A stretch of DNA of 64,000 nt, from contig OY856186.1 in assembly GCA_963693315.1 (NCBI GenBank), forward strand, positions 383,816,215-383,880,214, written 5' to 3'. Position numbers and translations under genes: made by a program. This DNA is from Diogma glabrata (taxonomy: Eukaryota; Arthropoda; Insecta; Diptera; Cylindrotomidae). The first letter of the stretch is position 1. The number at the start of each line of letters is the position of its first letter. Of this stretch, positions 1-11,830 are shown piece by piece. Below the pieces are notes generated by a model that worked only from the letters and a program-made list of their open reading frames with translations, made no database searches and was not told the origin of the DNA.

Positions 1-1455
1 TTCTACAGATTGCTATGTATATAAAAATTAAAAACCAAAACAAAGAAACATTGCTCCTAAAATTTTATTTCTAATATTAACTCTCTTTGCACTTTAATTT
101 CAATCTCAAAAAATTGGCGTCTACCGTTTGGTTTGTGTTTACTATTTAGTTGAGTTGAGTTCATATTTTTTTTAGTATTAAATTAAGTGAAATCTTCGGA
201 GGTTGTGTTCATAATGTGAGTGAAGTGTGGATTTAAAAAAAAAAATTTGTAATAATTAGAACGAATTCAATTGAAATAGTGAAAATATTAAATTATTTTG
301 TGTACAAAATGAATTACTATAAATTAATAATAGTGAACTGTTGTGTTTTTACAATTTTTATAAAATTAGTTTATTGTGCATCTGTTCTTACGAGTAAGAT
401 TAATAATATTAATATTTGCTTAATATAATTATGATAATCTTATATTTATTGTTAATCAATTCAATAAACAAAAAAAAAATCACTCACACCCAGTTTTAAG
501 TGTATAATTTGTAAATATATTTTTTGTCATTCAAGTCACTCACGAACAAAATAATAAATAGGTTAAAAGTTTAATTACAATTAATTCATTAATTTGCATC
601 ATTTTGATGAAATAATAACAAATTATTTAATTTTTGAGTGTCAATAAATTAACCTTTTATTTTGTTGTTTTTTGAAAATAATAAAAATTTTACGATTTTA
701 TTATTAATTTATCTCATTAATAAATCAGTTAAAAATATTATTGAGTGAAAAAACAAAAATGGTAGTTTTGACAGGTTATCATTTTGATGCAAAAAACACC
801 AAAACAAAGGGTGAAATGTAACTATGGTTACAACTTACTATCAATCTCATAAAATAAATCTTTGATGAGGGAATAATAAAAATTGTTATAATTATAACAG
901 TTTTATGATTGTGTCTTTATTGTATGGAAAGAAAAAATTATAATTAACGTTATTCTGTTTGGAATCATTAAATAAACTTGTTTTTATTGTTTAAACAAAA
1001 ATTACAGTAATTTAAAGAAAACGTTACTTACAAATAGAAATTTTAAGTTTTATTTTATTGAATATATTATGAAATTTTTATTATACATACTTTAAAAAAA
1101 ATTGAAAATGTTTCGTAATTATGTAGAGTAAATCATCAAATTCGAGATAATAAATTTGGAGTTCTATATAATTTTGAATTGGTCAACTTACGCTACAGTT
1201 TATGGAAGAGATAAGTTTACCGGAGGCCTTGAATTTCAGATTTCCGTAATGAATGTTGTTCGTTGAAAATTAAAAAAAAAAACAAAAATATTTTGAAGAA
1301 TTTTGTTGTTATTCTTCTTAATTTGATAATCTTTTAGGTGTCTTTTCAATGTGATAGTTTACGTTTATTTCTTTGAATTTTAATGAATATTAATTAATTG
1401 GTATTTCAAAGGAATTATGACAAGTCAATGTTTTTTTATTTGTGATGAAAAAACC
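1..1455. other. AT-rich non-coding DNA, left flank
   Basis: This stretch is rich in A and T runs and has stops in all frames at short intervals. I see no gene, RNA gene or recognisable repeat in it. It ends at the 8-bp sequence AAAAAACC (1448-1455), the left target-site duplication of the outermost nested element. Confidence 0.6.
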
Positions 1456-1737
1456 CAAAGATGGGTAAGTCGCAAACGTAACGTCGCAAATTACGTTTTC
1501 GACGCGTCGCAAACGTGTTTGTTACTCTGCTTTTGCGACGTCATTTGTTACGTTTGCGACGTTGTTATTTTTTCATGTAAATTTTATAATTCACTTTGTT
1601 AGTATTTAAATTTTAAATATAAAAATAAAACAGCTTTATTTAAATATATATTTTTATTATCAAATAATATCACATATTTTTGAAAAAAACATAGACACTT
1701 CAATTGTGGAGGTCCACACCAAAACGTTACATTTCCA

Positions 1738-2179
1738 GTTTTCTTAGAAAAAAAGTTATATACGTAGATCGGTTCCAATTACTGAATTATATCGAAAATT
1801 TGAATGAAATTGCAACAAAATACTACTCGGGTCCGGAACCCGAACCTAACCGATAATTTTTCAGTATTGTTTTTTGAAGTTAGACATTATTTAGTGTTAA
1901 TCATAAGAAATTATAGATTAACATCTCTGAATATCGTAAGATACGATGCTAACTAGGGATCTAAGGTTACTCACTATTGATCAATTCTCTTTGAGGATTT
2001 TTTGAACGCTATTTTTAAATCTATCTGTTATGTGGAGTACAATTATCAATTAAGACCCACGTCAGTAAGGCATTCCAGAGATGCTAGATTCTGTTAAAAA
2101 AATTTCTTTGAAAAGTTACATCATGTCACTTGAACCTTAAAAAGATGGGCTGCTATTGATATTCTGTTCAGGTAAAATT
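1738..2179. other. Unassigned interior of second-layer transposon
   Basis: AT-rich sequence with no open frame of note. A short GC-richer palindromic patch (GGGTCCGGAACCC) lies near 1829-1841. I cannot assign it. Confidence 0.4.
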
Positions 2180-2906
2180 GATTTGATCTAGGCAGACAGA
2201 CACACGCGTTCATCCATAGTGTATTTGTGTACCTTCAAATCAGCACCATACAACGAATCAAGCTCACTAATAAGATTTGAATTGCTGAGCAGCAATGAAA
2301 GGTTTTCTCACCAAGGTTTTCAACCGACTGTTCCAGATATGTGTGACAAAGAAAGTAAATTTTCGGACGCTCTTCCTTTACGGAAACCGTATTGTCTTTC
2401 ATTAAGTATTTTTGACGACTTAAGCTCATAATTTTAAAATTAATGAACTTCTCAAATATTTTAGCAATAACCGACAAGATTGATATGCGTTTGTAATTTG
2501 TTGAATTCGTGTTAGCAACTTTTTGGGAATTGGCTGTATACTGGCCATTTTCTAAAGAATATTTATTTTAAATTTTATTGCTTCTTCACATTTACCCGAA
2601 ACCTAAAGATCAGACTTCACCACGTGTATTATTTCTGAAAAACTAGAAGCAGAAATGTTTGAATTAAACATATATCTCTAGCCTCTGCCAATCTGCAACC
2701 CAAATAAGACTAGGATTAGATTGAAACTGTTTAGGAACTTGTAAATTTAAATGAGTGGAAATCAAATTATGGCCTGAACCACCTAAAGGTTCTGATTCTT
2801 TAAATTGTACCAACGAAAGATCATTTATCAAAATCAAATAAAGTAATTTAATAATTTGACCAGGAATGTCAGGAGCTCTGGTAGGTTGTTTGGCCAATAT
2901 ATCCAA
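2180..2906 (-). pseudogene. LINE fragment: endonuclease C-terminus and RT N-terminus
   Basis: On the minus strand, 2906-2664 encodes a stretch ending an apurinic-type endonuclease domain; the sequence around PLGGSGHNLIST corresponds to the usual ..SDH.. box, with D replaced by G. Further along, 2560-2235 encodes RISILSVIAKIFEKFIN, typical of RT motif 1 (NYRPISVLS.. in intact elements), then a degraded finger region. Frames are broken between the pieces and the segment joining EN to RT is missing, so this is a decayed internal fragment. It probably belongs to the same broad LINE group as the plus-strand fragment at 3185-6311. Family assignment beyond non-LTR retrotransposon is uncertain. Confidence 0.6.
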
Positions 2907-3184
2907 GTGAAAATAAATATAAAAATAAAATAATAATATAATAATAATATAGTATAAATTTTATTTGACTAAAATGTTTTAGTATCAATAAATTCGTTCC
3001 CTTCTCAATAATGAAACCCCAACAAAAATATTTGTTTTCCAGCCAAATTGGCCCTTATAAACAAACAAAGATTATTTAATATTTGGTTCCATAATAAAAA
3101 TACCTTAACGATTTAAGTTCTAATATCTATACAGCCCAATAGTATATTAAACCAGATAAACGAAAACGAAAAAAACAGAAATTG
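2907..3184. other. AT-rich spacer
   Basis: Low-complexity AT-rich DNA between two LINE fragments. I see no coding or structural signal. Confidence 0.4.
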
Positions 3185-3589
3185 ACAGAGCGAGAGCGGC
3201 AAAATATTCTGCCAAGTCCATTTCTGACAAAATTTTTTACAGTGCCATTAACTCTTTAAAGTCTGGTACCAACTTTTTTTTTCCTATTATTGACTGTGAT
3301 ACAATCGCCACTGATCCAGCGAGAAATACCACATTGTTCGCGGAACGCTTTGCTGTGATCAAGGGTTTCTCAAACGGGATCCCGTTTTCCCGGCATTCCC
3401 ACAGTAAATTTTCATCCCGTTTGCCCGGGTATCCTGCTAATTTTTATTAACATTTTTTTTTACTTTTTTCAAAGATATTAAACATTTTCTCACTCGAAAA
3501 TCAAGTAGTTTTTAATTCTTTTCCCTCTGTAGTATTTAATTTCGTTCAAAATTAGGAAAATGTTTTTTTGATACGTATGGTGTCATGGT

Positions 3590-4985
3590 TTTTTTGTATG
3601 GTTTTTTTTGACACATATAAACACAACAATTTAAAACCAATAAAGCTTAAAATAGGTAGATTTTTCTGTGAAATTTACCTAAAACAAAACTTGCGCTTCA
3701 TTTCTCTTAATTTATGTTTAATGGTTCACTTATGGAGGCGATTCATAGAGGAACGAGACATGTTTACAATGTGATTTGTAATGTCCTCTGGATTTATTAC
3801 ATTGTTAGGATAAGTAACTGAGTTTGAGCCATCCAGCTTCCGCAGAAGACTCCCAGCTGCCCTACTAGAATGGGAAAAATCAATGTTTTCAACAGCGTTA
3901 ATTCACTTTTGTTTCCTCGCGGTGTCCAGTGAGTATATCAAGTCATCAACCACGTCTGCCTCACCACTACTAAGGTGCTCCTCAAATAATAAATAATCGT
4001 CTTCTCTACTCCAACCAGGAATGTATTCTTCACCGGATGTCTCTTGGGATGCATTTCTTTGCAGTTGAAATGATGGCTCCTACAAACCTATCGTAATTTT
4101 TGGGAATGGGTTGGATCTAGTGAATCACTGCATCCAACTTCGACCCATATTTAGCCCAGTCAGTTTTGTTAAAATTGCATCTAGGTTGAGGAGTAGAGTT
4201 TACGAGTAGGATTTGGATACCTACCTCAAAAATTACTGGACGATGTTGAGAGCGTAGAAAACCTTGTAAGACAGCCCTAGATATTGGAATAGGGCTAGGT
4301 TGTTTGTTTTTTCGTGGAAAAACAGAGGTCGGGATTGTAATAACTTGGCCATCTAGCAGATTTAATTAGGTTTTCATGTCTTTCGTATCATATACAAGGA
4401 ACATATTGTCGATTGGTCTCGTCAGTTAGTTGTATTCCATTGGGATTGTTTTTTGAGGAGGACCACTGACTGTGATGGCTATTAAAGTCACCAACGAATA
4501 TTGCTGGGTGGTGAAGTAATGGTAGAGTATCAGCTGGCCACGCTGTATTTAGGGGCTTGTTTACGTTAACAATCTTCGTGATCGATATATCAACAACAAT
4601 AAGATGTATATCGTTGTCCGTCTGGTGTAAGTAAATGGGTGCAGTTCATGATTTCTGACTTAATATACGTGCCAGATCCATATGTTTGATGGTAAATAGC
4701 ACTAATTAGTTTATAACTAACAATTTTTCCTCTAGAGGTAAGTTGCGCTTCATCTGTTGCATGCGTTTCCTGCCAGATTTACAACGTTGATATCGAAATA
4801 ATAACTTTAATACTCTTTCTAAGTGTTCAGTTTTTGACTTGATAATGCTTTCAATGTTCAATTGCAAAATACGGACTGAGGGTCCAATATTTTTTGTCTT
4901 ATGGTGCTGAGAAGTACCGTTGTTATTGTGATTTTGATTTTGGTTCATGTTCATTTGTTTGTGCAGCAGCACAAGTAATTTAGAT
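3590..4985 (-). pseudogene. LINE copy with internal deletion (EN start, then 3' UTR)
   Basis: On the minus strand the 5' part (4972-4740) encodes VRILQLNIESIIKSKTEHL, the opening of an endonuclease-domain ORF2, preceded by an N/Q/H-rich leader. Around 3690-4010 the DNA closely matches 37069-37360 of the second copy, including the runs TTGCGCTTCATTTCTCTTAA and CACGTCTGCCTCACCACTAC. Just after that match the sequence jumps to GGTAGATTTTTCT..TACCTAAAACAAAAC (3655-3690), which in the second copy lies about 1.86 kb away in the 3' UTR (35179-35215). This copy has therefore lost the whole RT. It lies inside the hAT at 3361-6040. Confidence 0.65.
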
Positions 4986-4989
4986 TATA

Positions 4990-5135
4990 CAATGCACTAA
5001 TGACTATCCCACCGACATCAATTGAATCGGAAAGAGCTTTTTCTGTGGCAAGTTGTTTCGCCACGAAAATTCGGCCAAAATTGAGCAATGGTGCCATTGA
5101 CAGTCTAGTTTTTAGAAAAATTATTATAAAAATTA
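4990..5135 (+). pseudogene. hAT transposase C-terminal (dimerisation) fragment
   Basis: The frame starting at 5000 reads MTIPPTSIESERAFSVAS..IRPKLSNGAIDSLVFRK. This is the hallmark hATC dimerisation motif at the end of hAT transposases (P.SS..SER.FS...R..L....V..L.F). Only about 45 codons survive. The upstream part was separated by the LINE insertion ending near 4985, and the downstream end is cut by the solo LTR at 5140. It is very likely the remains of the transposase of the enclosing hAT (3361-6040). Confidence 0.8.
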
Positions 5136-5139
5136 ATAT

Positions 5140-5790
5140 TGTTACGTTTTTCCAACCTTACTTCGAATTGGCCTTACTCTCAATTCGATAAACGTAATTC
5201 CCAATCTCTTCCTGAGTTCGATCACTGATTAGTAAGCACAAACACCAGGTTTTATTAAGTATTCAACACCTTAATTGTTCCACAACAACAGGAAAACAAT
5301 ACACCAAACAATATTCCTAACTAGAATATTCTTTCAACAGCTTCAGAAACTCCAACGGTTGATTGTAGAAATTTCCAGTTCACAACGTTGAAAATAATAC
5401 ACAAAATATTTCTACTCAATAAAACTTATAACTTTATTACACTTATAACTTTACACAAAACTAATTTAAAGATCACTTTTATAATTTTAACTTCACTATC
5501 GCAGGTTTAAAATAAAACTAATTAAAAACTACAAGAAGTAATTTTCTTATATACCTTCTGCAATACTTCTAGATAATTCGACATCACTTTCCAGAAACCT
5601 TGAGAAAATATTAGAATATTCGATTATTTTACGTTATGTTGATTTGATTCATAAAATCGTTTATGTTGACCCTATTTCTAAGAAGAGACAACAACAACAA
5701 TATTCATTTCATTAATCTGTTGTAGTATTTTGTTGATTTGATTTTCGTAGAAGTGACCGTAATCGTCTAGATTTTTCTGTAATCGTAACA
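5140..5790 (-). mobile_element. Solo LTR of a Ty3/gypsy-type element, TSD ATAT
   Basis: The 651-bp segment starts TGTTACG and ends CGTAACA, a perfect 7-bp terminal inverted repeat with TG..CA ends. It is bordered by ATAT on both sides (5136-5139 and 5791-5794). It shares stretches with 28000-28170 (reverse complement, e.g. GTTTATCGAATTGAGAG) and with 38866-39181, where the same LTR family abuts decayed gag-protease. By orientation of those copies, this one reads on the minus strand. There is no internal region, so LTR-LTR recombination is the simplest history. It interrupts the hAT transposase remnant. Confidence 0.8.
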
Positions 5791-6311
5791 ATATTATGAA
5801 TTTATTTTTGTTTACTTGAAACAAACTATGAATTCTTTTTTATTTAATTTTTTGAAGTTATTCTAATTAAAAATAATGAAAATTTAAAAACCAATAGCGC
5901 ATTTTTTGTACTGTTTTAATCTTACACATTTTTCTACCACCCAATTAGAAAGTTCTAGCTTTTTAGCGAATCCCGGGAATTGAATATTTTTGGTCCCGCC
6001 TTCCCGGGATTTGAATTTCTACGGGATATGAGAAACCCTACTGTGATCTCGACTATTTTAGAAACTCCTAAAGAAAAACCAAAACAGTCTTCAGGAGTTA
6101 ATATGAAAGATCTTTATTTCAAACCCAAAATTGTCAAAAAAATCTTAAGGGGGTTAACTACCAGTAAAGTCTCCAGTCTGAAAATCATTCCTCCTATTAT
6201 TCTAAAAATATTTTCAAAAGAACTTGCACCTTCTCTTACCAAAATTTTCTACAAATCCTATAGATCTGATATTTCTCTTTCGTGCTGGAAGTTAGCCAAT
6301 GTCCAGCCCAT

Positions 6312-8072
6312 CTAGAGTTTCTGCTCGAGAAATCCGGTCTCGAGATTCTCGAGAAAGAATTGTAATTTTGAACTCGAATTCTCGAGAAAAGATATTTCCA
6401 CATTTTCGAGATTCCCATTTCTCGAGAAAAATCGTCGGGAATCTCGAGATTTAACAAACCACCATAAGTCATTCAATATTATTATTTTAAGTATTTTTTT
6501 ACTTAACAAAAATTGCTAATGTCAATCTGCATCACTTTCTGATTGTTAAATCTAGATGTCGATGCAAACAGTAATACCTAATACAAATTTGGGATAATAT
6601 TATGTTAGTTTTTATAAATGTATTGGGAAAACCTATTTTTATTTCTATGGCAAAATAACCTAAGATCACCAAAATGAAGGCTTTTAATCTAATGTTTACG
6701 ATAGCAATTGATGAATGGACAAGCTTCTGCAAGCGTAGATATTTGAACGTACATTTGTATAATATTAATGGGAAATCGGAAAACCTAGGATTGATGCGAA
6801 TTGAAGGTTCATATCCAGCTGAAAAAGCCTACAAAAATTATGTTCCAGATATTGTTTTCACTACAAGCGATGAGCCAGTATAATGTTGAAATACGGCAAA
6901 ATATCTCCAGCTTACCAACAGTTATGTTACATTCATGGGAAACACCAAGCGATTATGTCAATATTTTATAAAGAAAATGAAACCATGTTAAAAAGTCAGT
7001 GAAAGTGAAGCTTCCAATAGTGATTCCAATTCAGTTGTACAACACTTTTTGACAATTAATTGTAGAAGCGTTTCAAATCTTAAACTTATTCAAAATGATC
7101 GCAACAACTATTTTTTACTATGCTTCCAGAAAGATGTTGATTACTCAATAATTTTGTTTAAATAAATCAGCCATTCATCGCCTTTATAGTAAAGTCGATG
7201 AAATTTCAGCCTTCAGATGTTGATGTTCTGATATTTCTTAGGGAAATAGAAACAAACGTTTCGAAAATCCCAAAAGCAATAACATATTTCTGAGTTTCAG
7301 GAATATTTTCACACTACAACACGAAAAATAAAATCACCTGCATCTACAAGATGGCTCCTCTCTATGCATCGATGCATTTTGAACATATTAAAAAATTGAG
7401 ATGTTTTGTATCATTATTTTGATTATACGTAACGAAAAAGAGGTATTGCAATTTAAAAATTTTTGCAAATCTCGAAATCAAGGCATATTTACTTCTTTTA
7501 AAAAACGTATTTCGCAATTTTGATAGATTTAATGCTCTATTTTATAGAAATACTAACTTATTCCACAACGTGTATGAGGAACCGAAACAAATATTGTTAT
7601 AGTGGTGGTTTTTGAAGTTTTTTCAATATAAACAATTGGATTTATATGTATGTATATTTTTTTTAATTGAAAGCTTGATGGGAAGTATTTCCTTAAGGAA
7701 ACGGTAAAAATCGGGATGTTTTGATACGGCAACGGGAAACTTATTTTTTAAAGTCTAGCATCACTGATGCACACATAAAAAAAATGTTGGAAGACAAATC
7801 TGACAGCCAATACGTTTTTTGAAACAAAAGATCAACAACCGATCGAAACACACCGATCTTCATCCTACAAAAGAAATCCTTAGTCCGAATCAACAGTCAC
7901 GGGCCGTACAATCCACAAAGGTTTAAAAAGCGTTCATCAACACCTCAACACGCATGTTGGTGTTGGACCTAGGTTTTAAAAGGTATCTATGTGTGTTGTT
8001 GTAATTGCTACACAGCACTTAAAAAAAAAAAATTCGTTGGACCCCCCTAAAACTTTTTCTGGGTGCGGCCCT
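6312..8072. mobile_element. Mosaic of hAT ends and hAT transposase debris
   Basis: 6312-6455 starts TAGAGTTTCTGCTCGAG and holds about seven CTCGAGA-type motifs in both orientations, like hAT subterminal repeats. At 7729-7765 a second terminus reads, in reverse complement, CAGTGATGCTAGACTTT. At 8029-8072 a third reads CAGGGCCGCACCCAGAAAAA in reverse complement, typical of hAT tips. A transposase fragment lies at 6674-6883. I could not pair these ends into whole elements, so boundaries and the number of elements are uncertain. Confidence 0.5.
6674..6883 (+). pseudogene. hAT transposase fragment (catalytic-region segment)
   Basis: The frame reads MFTIAIDEWTSFCKRRYLNVHLY..NLGLMRIEGSYPAEKAYK. This matches the conserved hAT block with the catalytic Asp (..D.WTS...R.YL...), followed by the usual G-L-.-R-I-.-G-(S/C)-.-P-A-E-K segment. 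Downstream (6884-7340) the homology appears to continue in shifted frames with several stops. About 70 codons are open. The protein is broken and non-functional. Element ends near 6312 and 7765 may belong to it. Confidence 0.65.
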
Positions 8073-8094
8073 GTCCTACTTGAAGAGAGGGAAA

Positions 8095-8340
8095 CTGTTT
8101 CCAACAACAATGCAAATGATTGCCTTAGGAAATAAAGTTTCAATTGAGAAAAAGAGAGATATAACTGATTTACTGGTGAAACAGTATGGTGAGACATGGA
8201 GAGATTTTGAGGATTTAGATTTCTTCATAATGCTGTTGGACTGAGAGCGGCCGCCAACTCCTGGAATTGAACAGTTCCAAACTGATCAACTTGTGGAAAT
8301 TTGTGATTGTTGCGAAGAAGAATGTGCTCTCAGGATTTAA
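8095..8340 (+). pseudogene. C-terminal coding remnant of unrecognised protein
   Basis: The 82-codon frame is open to a TAA at 8338-8340 except for one TGA at 8240-8242. It reads TMQMIALGNKVSIEKKRDIT.. with an acidic aromatic segment (GETWRDFEDLDFFIML), then a short Cys-rich end (CDCCEEECALRI). The low stop density against the AT-rich surroundings suggests genuine former coding. I do not recognise the family; its position among transposon debris suggests a transposon gene. A hAT end (8029-8072) abuts its 5' side. Confidence 0.4.
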
Positions 8341-9502
8341 GTTTTTCTAATAAAATAAATAATATCTCTAAAACTTCTTTTTCTATTCATATCAAAAAGT
8401 GACGGTTGTCATAATTTTAAAGTAACGCATTTTCTACAATGGTAATAGAAGTAGTAGGTCATAGTCAAAAAGTTACATTTCTACAATGGTCCCACCAAAA
8501 CGCTACATTTCCAATTAGTTGCACCAAAACGTAATATTTTTTTTATGCATATAATTATCATGTATTTGGAATCATAATATTCAAATTATGACTGACCTAA
8601 TTTATTTATGTTTACACAAGGATTGTTTTTCCCCTTTGTGAAATAGAGTTTGCTTAAGACATTAATAGTGTAATCACATTTTCTCAAATTGTGCAATGGA
8701 AATGTAACGTTTTGGTGTGGACCTTGTAATGGATAGTCTGGGCTAATGTCTGAACCCAGTATATTATAGTCTCAGATTTATTGGTTTTCATTTTTTTTTT
8801 ATTCACCTGTACCGCGCGTAATAGTTTCCCATCCATTCACCTTCAATAGCCGTATTTTTATAGTCCCCGTAACCCGTAGTTCCTTATTTTTCCTAGACCC
8901 CATTTAAATTTTCAATAGTTGGACCGACCATATGTGAGAAAACCAAAAGATTTTTACACTGATTACGCTGGTTTGATATGTTAATTAATCTAATATAAGA
9001 TTGGTTGGTTTTAGTTAATTAATAATTATCTTTAAAGATCATCCATATTTTTATTTTACAACACCCTAAAAATGACGTGCGCTATGGTTACATTCAATAT
9101 ACTATTAAAGTTTGAATTCTCTAAACATCAACCGTAATTAAACAACTAACTTTTTTTGAACCCTAAGTCGGCTGTGCGTATTTTTCCAGTCATCAACATT
9201 CAACGATTTAATATCTCGTTTTTGTTAAACATTCTATTGTCTTATTTTCTTTCAAAATGATTTTTCCGTTTCACTATAATGTGATTCTGGATTATAGTTT
9301 TGCATTTGATTCATTTTGAATTCAATGGTGAATGTTGTTGATGTGTCGGAAATATTTTGTGTTACAACCTTGTCGTTGTGCAATAGTATCAAATAACGAA
9401 CGGTTTTGTGTAATTTTGAAAAATTCCCAACAATTGAAAACTTGATGGAAATTAATTTCCAAAACACCGTATTCGAGTTTTTTCGAGACAAAAATTTTTG
9501 GC

Positions 9503-9510
9503 TATATAAT
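9503..9510 (+). promoter_or_regulatory. TATA-like box in 5' LTR
   Basis: TATATAAT lies about 0.78 kb into the LTR. Transcription would be expected 25-35 bases downstream, near TCTTAGTTT (9533-9541). No strong initiator is present, so this is a candidate only. The identical copy in the 3' LTR is at 21871-21878. Confidence 0.35.
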
Positions 9511-10719
9511 ACGGCTCTGTCAATTATTAAAATCTCTTAGTTTATTACATTTGCGTGGTGATGGTTATGGTCACATAGTCATTCCGTCCGGTTGACTTTC
9601 AAAAATCATAGTGCAAGTTATCTGTGAGTTTAAATTTAAAACAAAAAAAAATTTTATATGTTGTGTGCCGTTCTGAATCATACAAAGAAAAAAAAAATTA
9701 ATGAATTCGTAAAATTGTTAACGCAAAAAAAAATCTTTATATGTTTGTGTTGTGCCCACTATAATAATGTGCCGTAAAATCAACAAGCAAAAAAATTGCA
9801 TTAAATCTACGTAGTACAAAATATTATAATCAATATTAAATTTGGTGAGTGCCAATATTTCCATTAGTTGAATTTGTTTGTATTTAGTATCACTGAGTTA
9901 GTCCAATTTAGTCAAAAATTTATATGTGCAAGTTAAAACAAATTGATATGTTTTGTGACGTAACGAAAACTGTACGCGCGCTATCATCCTAATGTTAATT
10001 ATTTTTGACATAAATGTTTTAGTGATAATTAAATGGAATTATTGTGACTAACTATTAAAATATATATTTTTTTGTGGAATATATTTTGTATCCACGTATT
10101 TCTCTTAAAATTTAAGTAGAACAATTGTTTGTACTAATTAAAAGTTTTTAACTCAGTTGAATGAGTCCTATTTTTTTGTAAAACTTAAATTATTTCGACT
10201 GCCGAAGATTTAAGAAGGTACGATAAATATTATAAATTCGAACTACTATATTATGTAAAAGAAAGATGTATCTTATTTATTAGTTGTGTATTTGTTTAAA
10301 TAGACAATCGAATTGTAACAAAATATGATTACAGTTATTATGCTAAATGAACGTATGCTGTATTTTATTTTCTATTGAACGTCGTGGAATTTGATAACTT
10401 GTGTTATGATAACATAAAAAAAAATGGTTTATTTTTATTTGTGATTCTGAAATTTACCAAATTTAAATGGCAGTACTATTTTGAAGTTGGATGTTGATGT
10501 GAATAAATTAATAATATGATGCAAGATCCAAATTATAAAAAAGGCCGGAATATGACGTCCTTCAACGATGAGGCCACAATATCATCATCCGCCGTATCAA
10601 TATTTTGGCGGTTACTACTGTAGGTTAGTGCAACTCAGCATTGGCATCAGGTTTTTGGCTGTTGCTATCGTCTATTATACCTGTTTCGACACACCAATAA
10701 TACAAAATTTTCATTTAAT

Positions 10720-11230
10720 TACTGCCGTATCGCTTCATTATCATTGTTACAACTTGGTTACAGTTATACTTCAACGAATAATTTAACGGGTGTGGTTACA
10801 ATTGATTACCTTTGGGATTTCAACGCATACGTCAACCATTACTTTTGCCGTATTGCTTCACTATCATTGTTACAAAATTATTACAGTTATCCTGCACGTA
10901 TAGTTTAACTAGTGTTGGTACAATTTGTCACATTGTTTGGATTTCAACGCATACGTCAACAATTATTCTTTTTTGCCGTATTGCTTCACTATCATTGATA
11001 CAAAATTATTACAGATATACTGCAACGAATAGTTTAACTGGTGTTGGTGCCATTTACTACAAGTTTTGGATTTCAACGCATACGTCAACAATTATGTTTT
11101 GCCGTATTGCGTTCCCATCATTGATACAAATTGTCACCGTTCGATTTCAATAAATAGTTTGGCTAGTGTTGGTACACTTATTTTTGATTTCAACGCATCC
11201 TGCCACAACTACATTTCAACGCATTCGGCT
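10720..11230 (+). repeat. 127-bp tandem repeat, about four diverged units
   Basis: The marker TTGCCGTA recurs at 10845, 10973 and 11099 (spacings 128 and 126), with weaker units on both sides. Each unit holds TTTCAACGCATACGTCAAC. Units are clearly diverged. The duplicate in the 3' LTR is 12368 bp downstream. Confidence 0.8.
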
Positions 11231-11440
11231 TAATTGATTGCAAGTTTATTTAACGTTTCTATGTACCATTTTTTTTTTTCTCACAACGTTATCATTGTGT
11301 TCAACGTTTTATTCAACAAAATCCTTCAACGCTGATGCTTGCAATGGTTCTACTTGTCATTTGCTGCAACAACGTCATCCATTAACGTTTCTACGTCACG
11401 TTTTATTTAATAGAATTGTTTGCTGATTGCCAGTTTATTT

Positions 11441-11830
11441 AACATTTCTACACAACCATTTATTCATTGTTTATAAGAACAACATTATATAACGCTGCTG
11501 ACTGCCAGTTTATGGAATGTTCCTACGGGTCAGTCACTGCAACAACGATATCAATTAACGTTTCTACGTAACGTTTATTCAATAAAATTGTTTAATGATT
11601 GCAAATCTATTTAACATTTCTACACAACCATTTATTCATTGTTTATAAGAACAACATTATATAACGCTGCTGACTGCCAGTTTATGGAATGTTCCTACGG
11701 GTCATTCACTGCAACAACGATATCAATTAACGTTTCTACGTAACGTTTATTCAATAAAATTGTTTAATGATTGCAAATTTATTCAACATTTCTACACAAC
11801 CATTTATTCATTGTTTATAAGAACAACATT
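11441..11830 (+). repeat. 172-bp tandem repeat, 2.3 units
   Basis: AACATTTCTACACAACCATT starts units at 11441, 11613 and 11785, exactly 172 bp apart; the third unit is partial. Units are highly similar. Confidence 0.85.

Larger units (their letters stand above)
3361..6040. mobile_element. hAT transposon with perfect 8-bp TSD CTGTGATC
   Basis: The ends are AAGGGTTTCTCA (3361-3372) and TGAGAAACCCTA (6029-6040), an inverted repeat of about 11 bp, bordered by CTGTGATC at 3353-3360 and 6041-6048. Subterminal CCCGGG/CCCGTT motifs occur near both ends (3375-3435 and 5970-6025). A hAT transposase C-terminal fragment (4990-5135) confirms the superfamily. The element has itself been invaded by a LINE (about 3590-4985) and by an LTR retrotransposon, now a solo LTR (5140-5790). 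It is not functional as it stands. Confidence 0.85.
3185..6311 (+). pseudogene. LINE RT fragment split by a hAT insertion
   Basis: Part A (about 3230-3360) reads in one frame FYSAINSLKSGTNFF..IATDPARNTTLFAERFA, the EN-RT linker of CR1/Jockey-type LINEs. Part B (6049-6311) continues the theme, with VKKILRGLTTSKVSS..PPIILKIFSKELAP..SCWKLANVQPI, the first RT motifs. Exactly between them is the hAT at 3361-6040 with its duplicated CTGTGATC, so the LINE was there first. The RT stops abruptly at 6311, where a CTCGAGA-rich element end starts. There is no catalytic FADD/YADD region, so this is dead coding DNA. The LINE assignment is secure; the clade is inferred. Confidence 0.68.

Noticed and set aside
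10812..11153. 113-codon frame within the LTR
   Set aside because: It spans the 127-bp repeats, has no domain, and its duplicate in the other LTR is identical only because the LTRs are.
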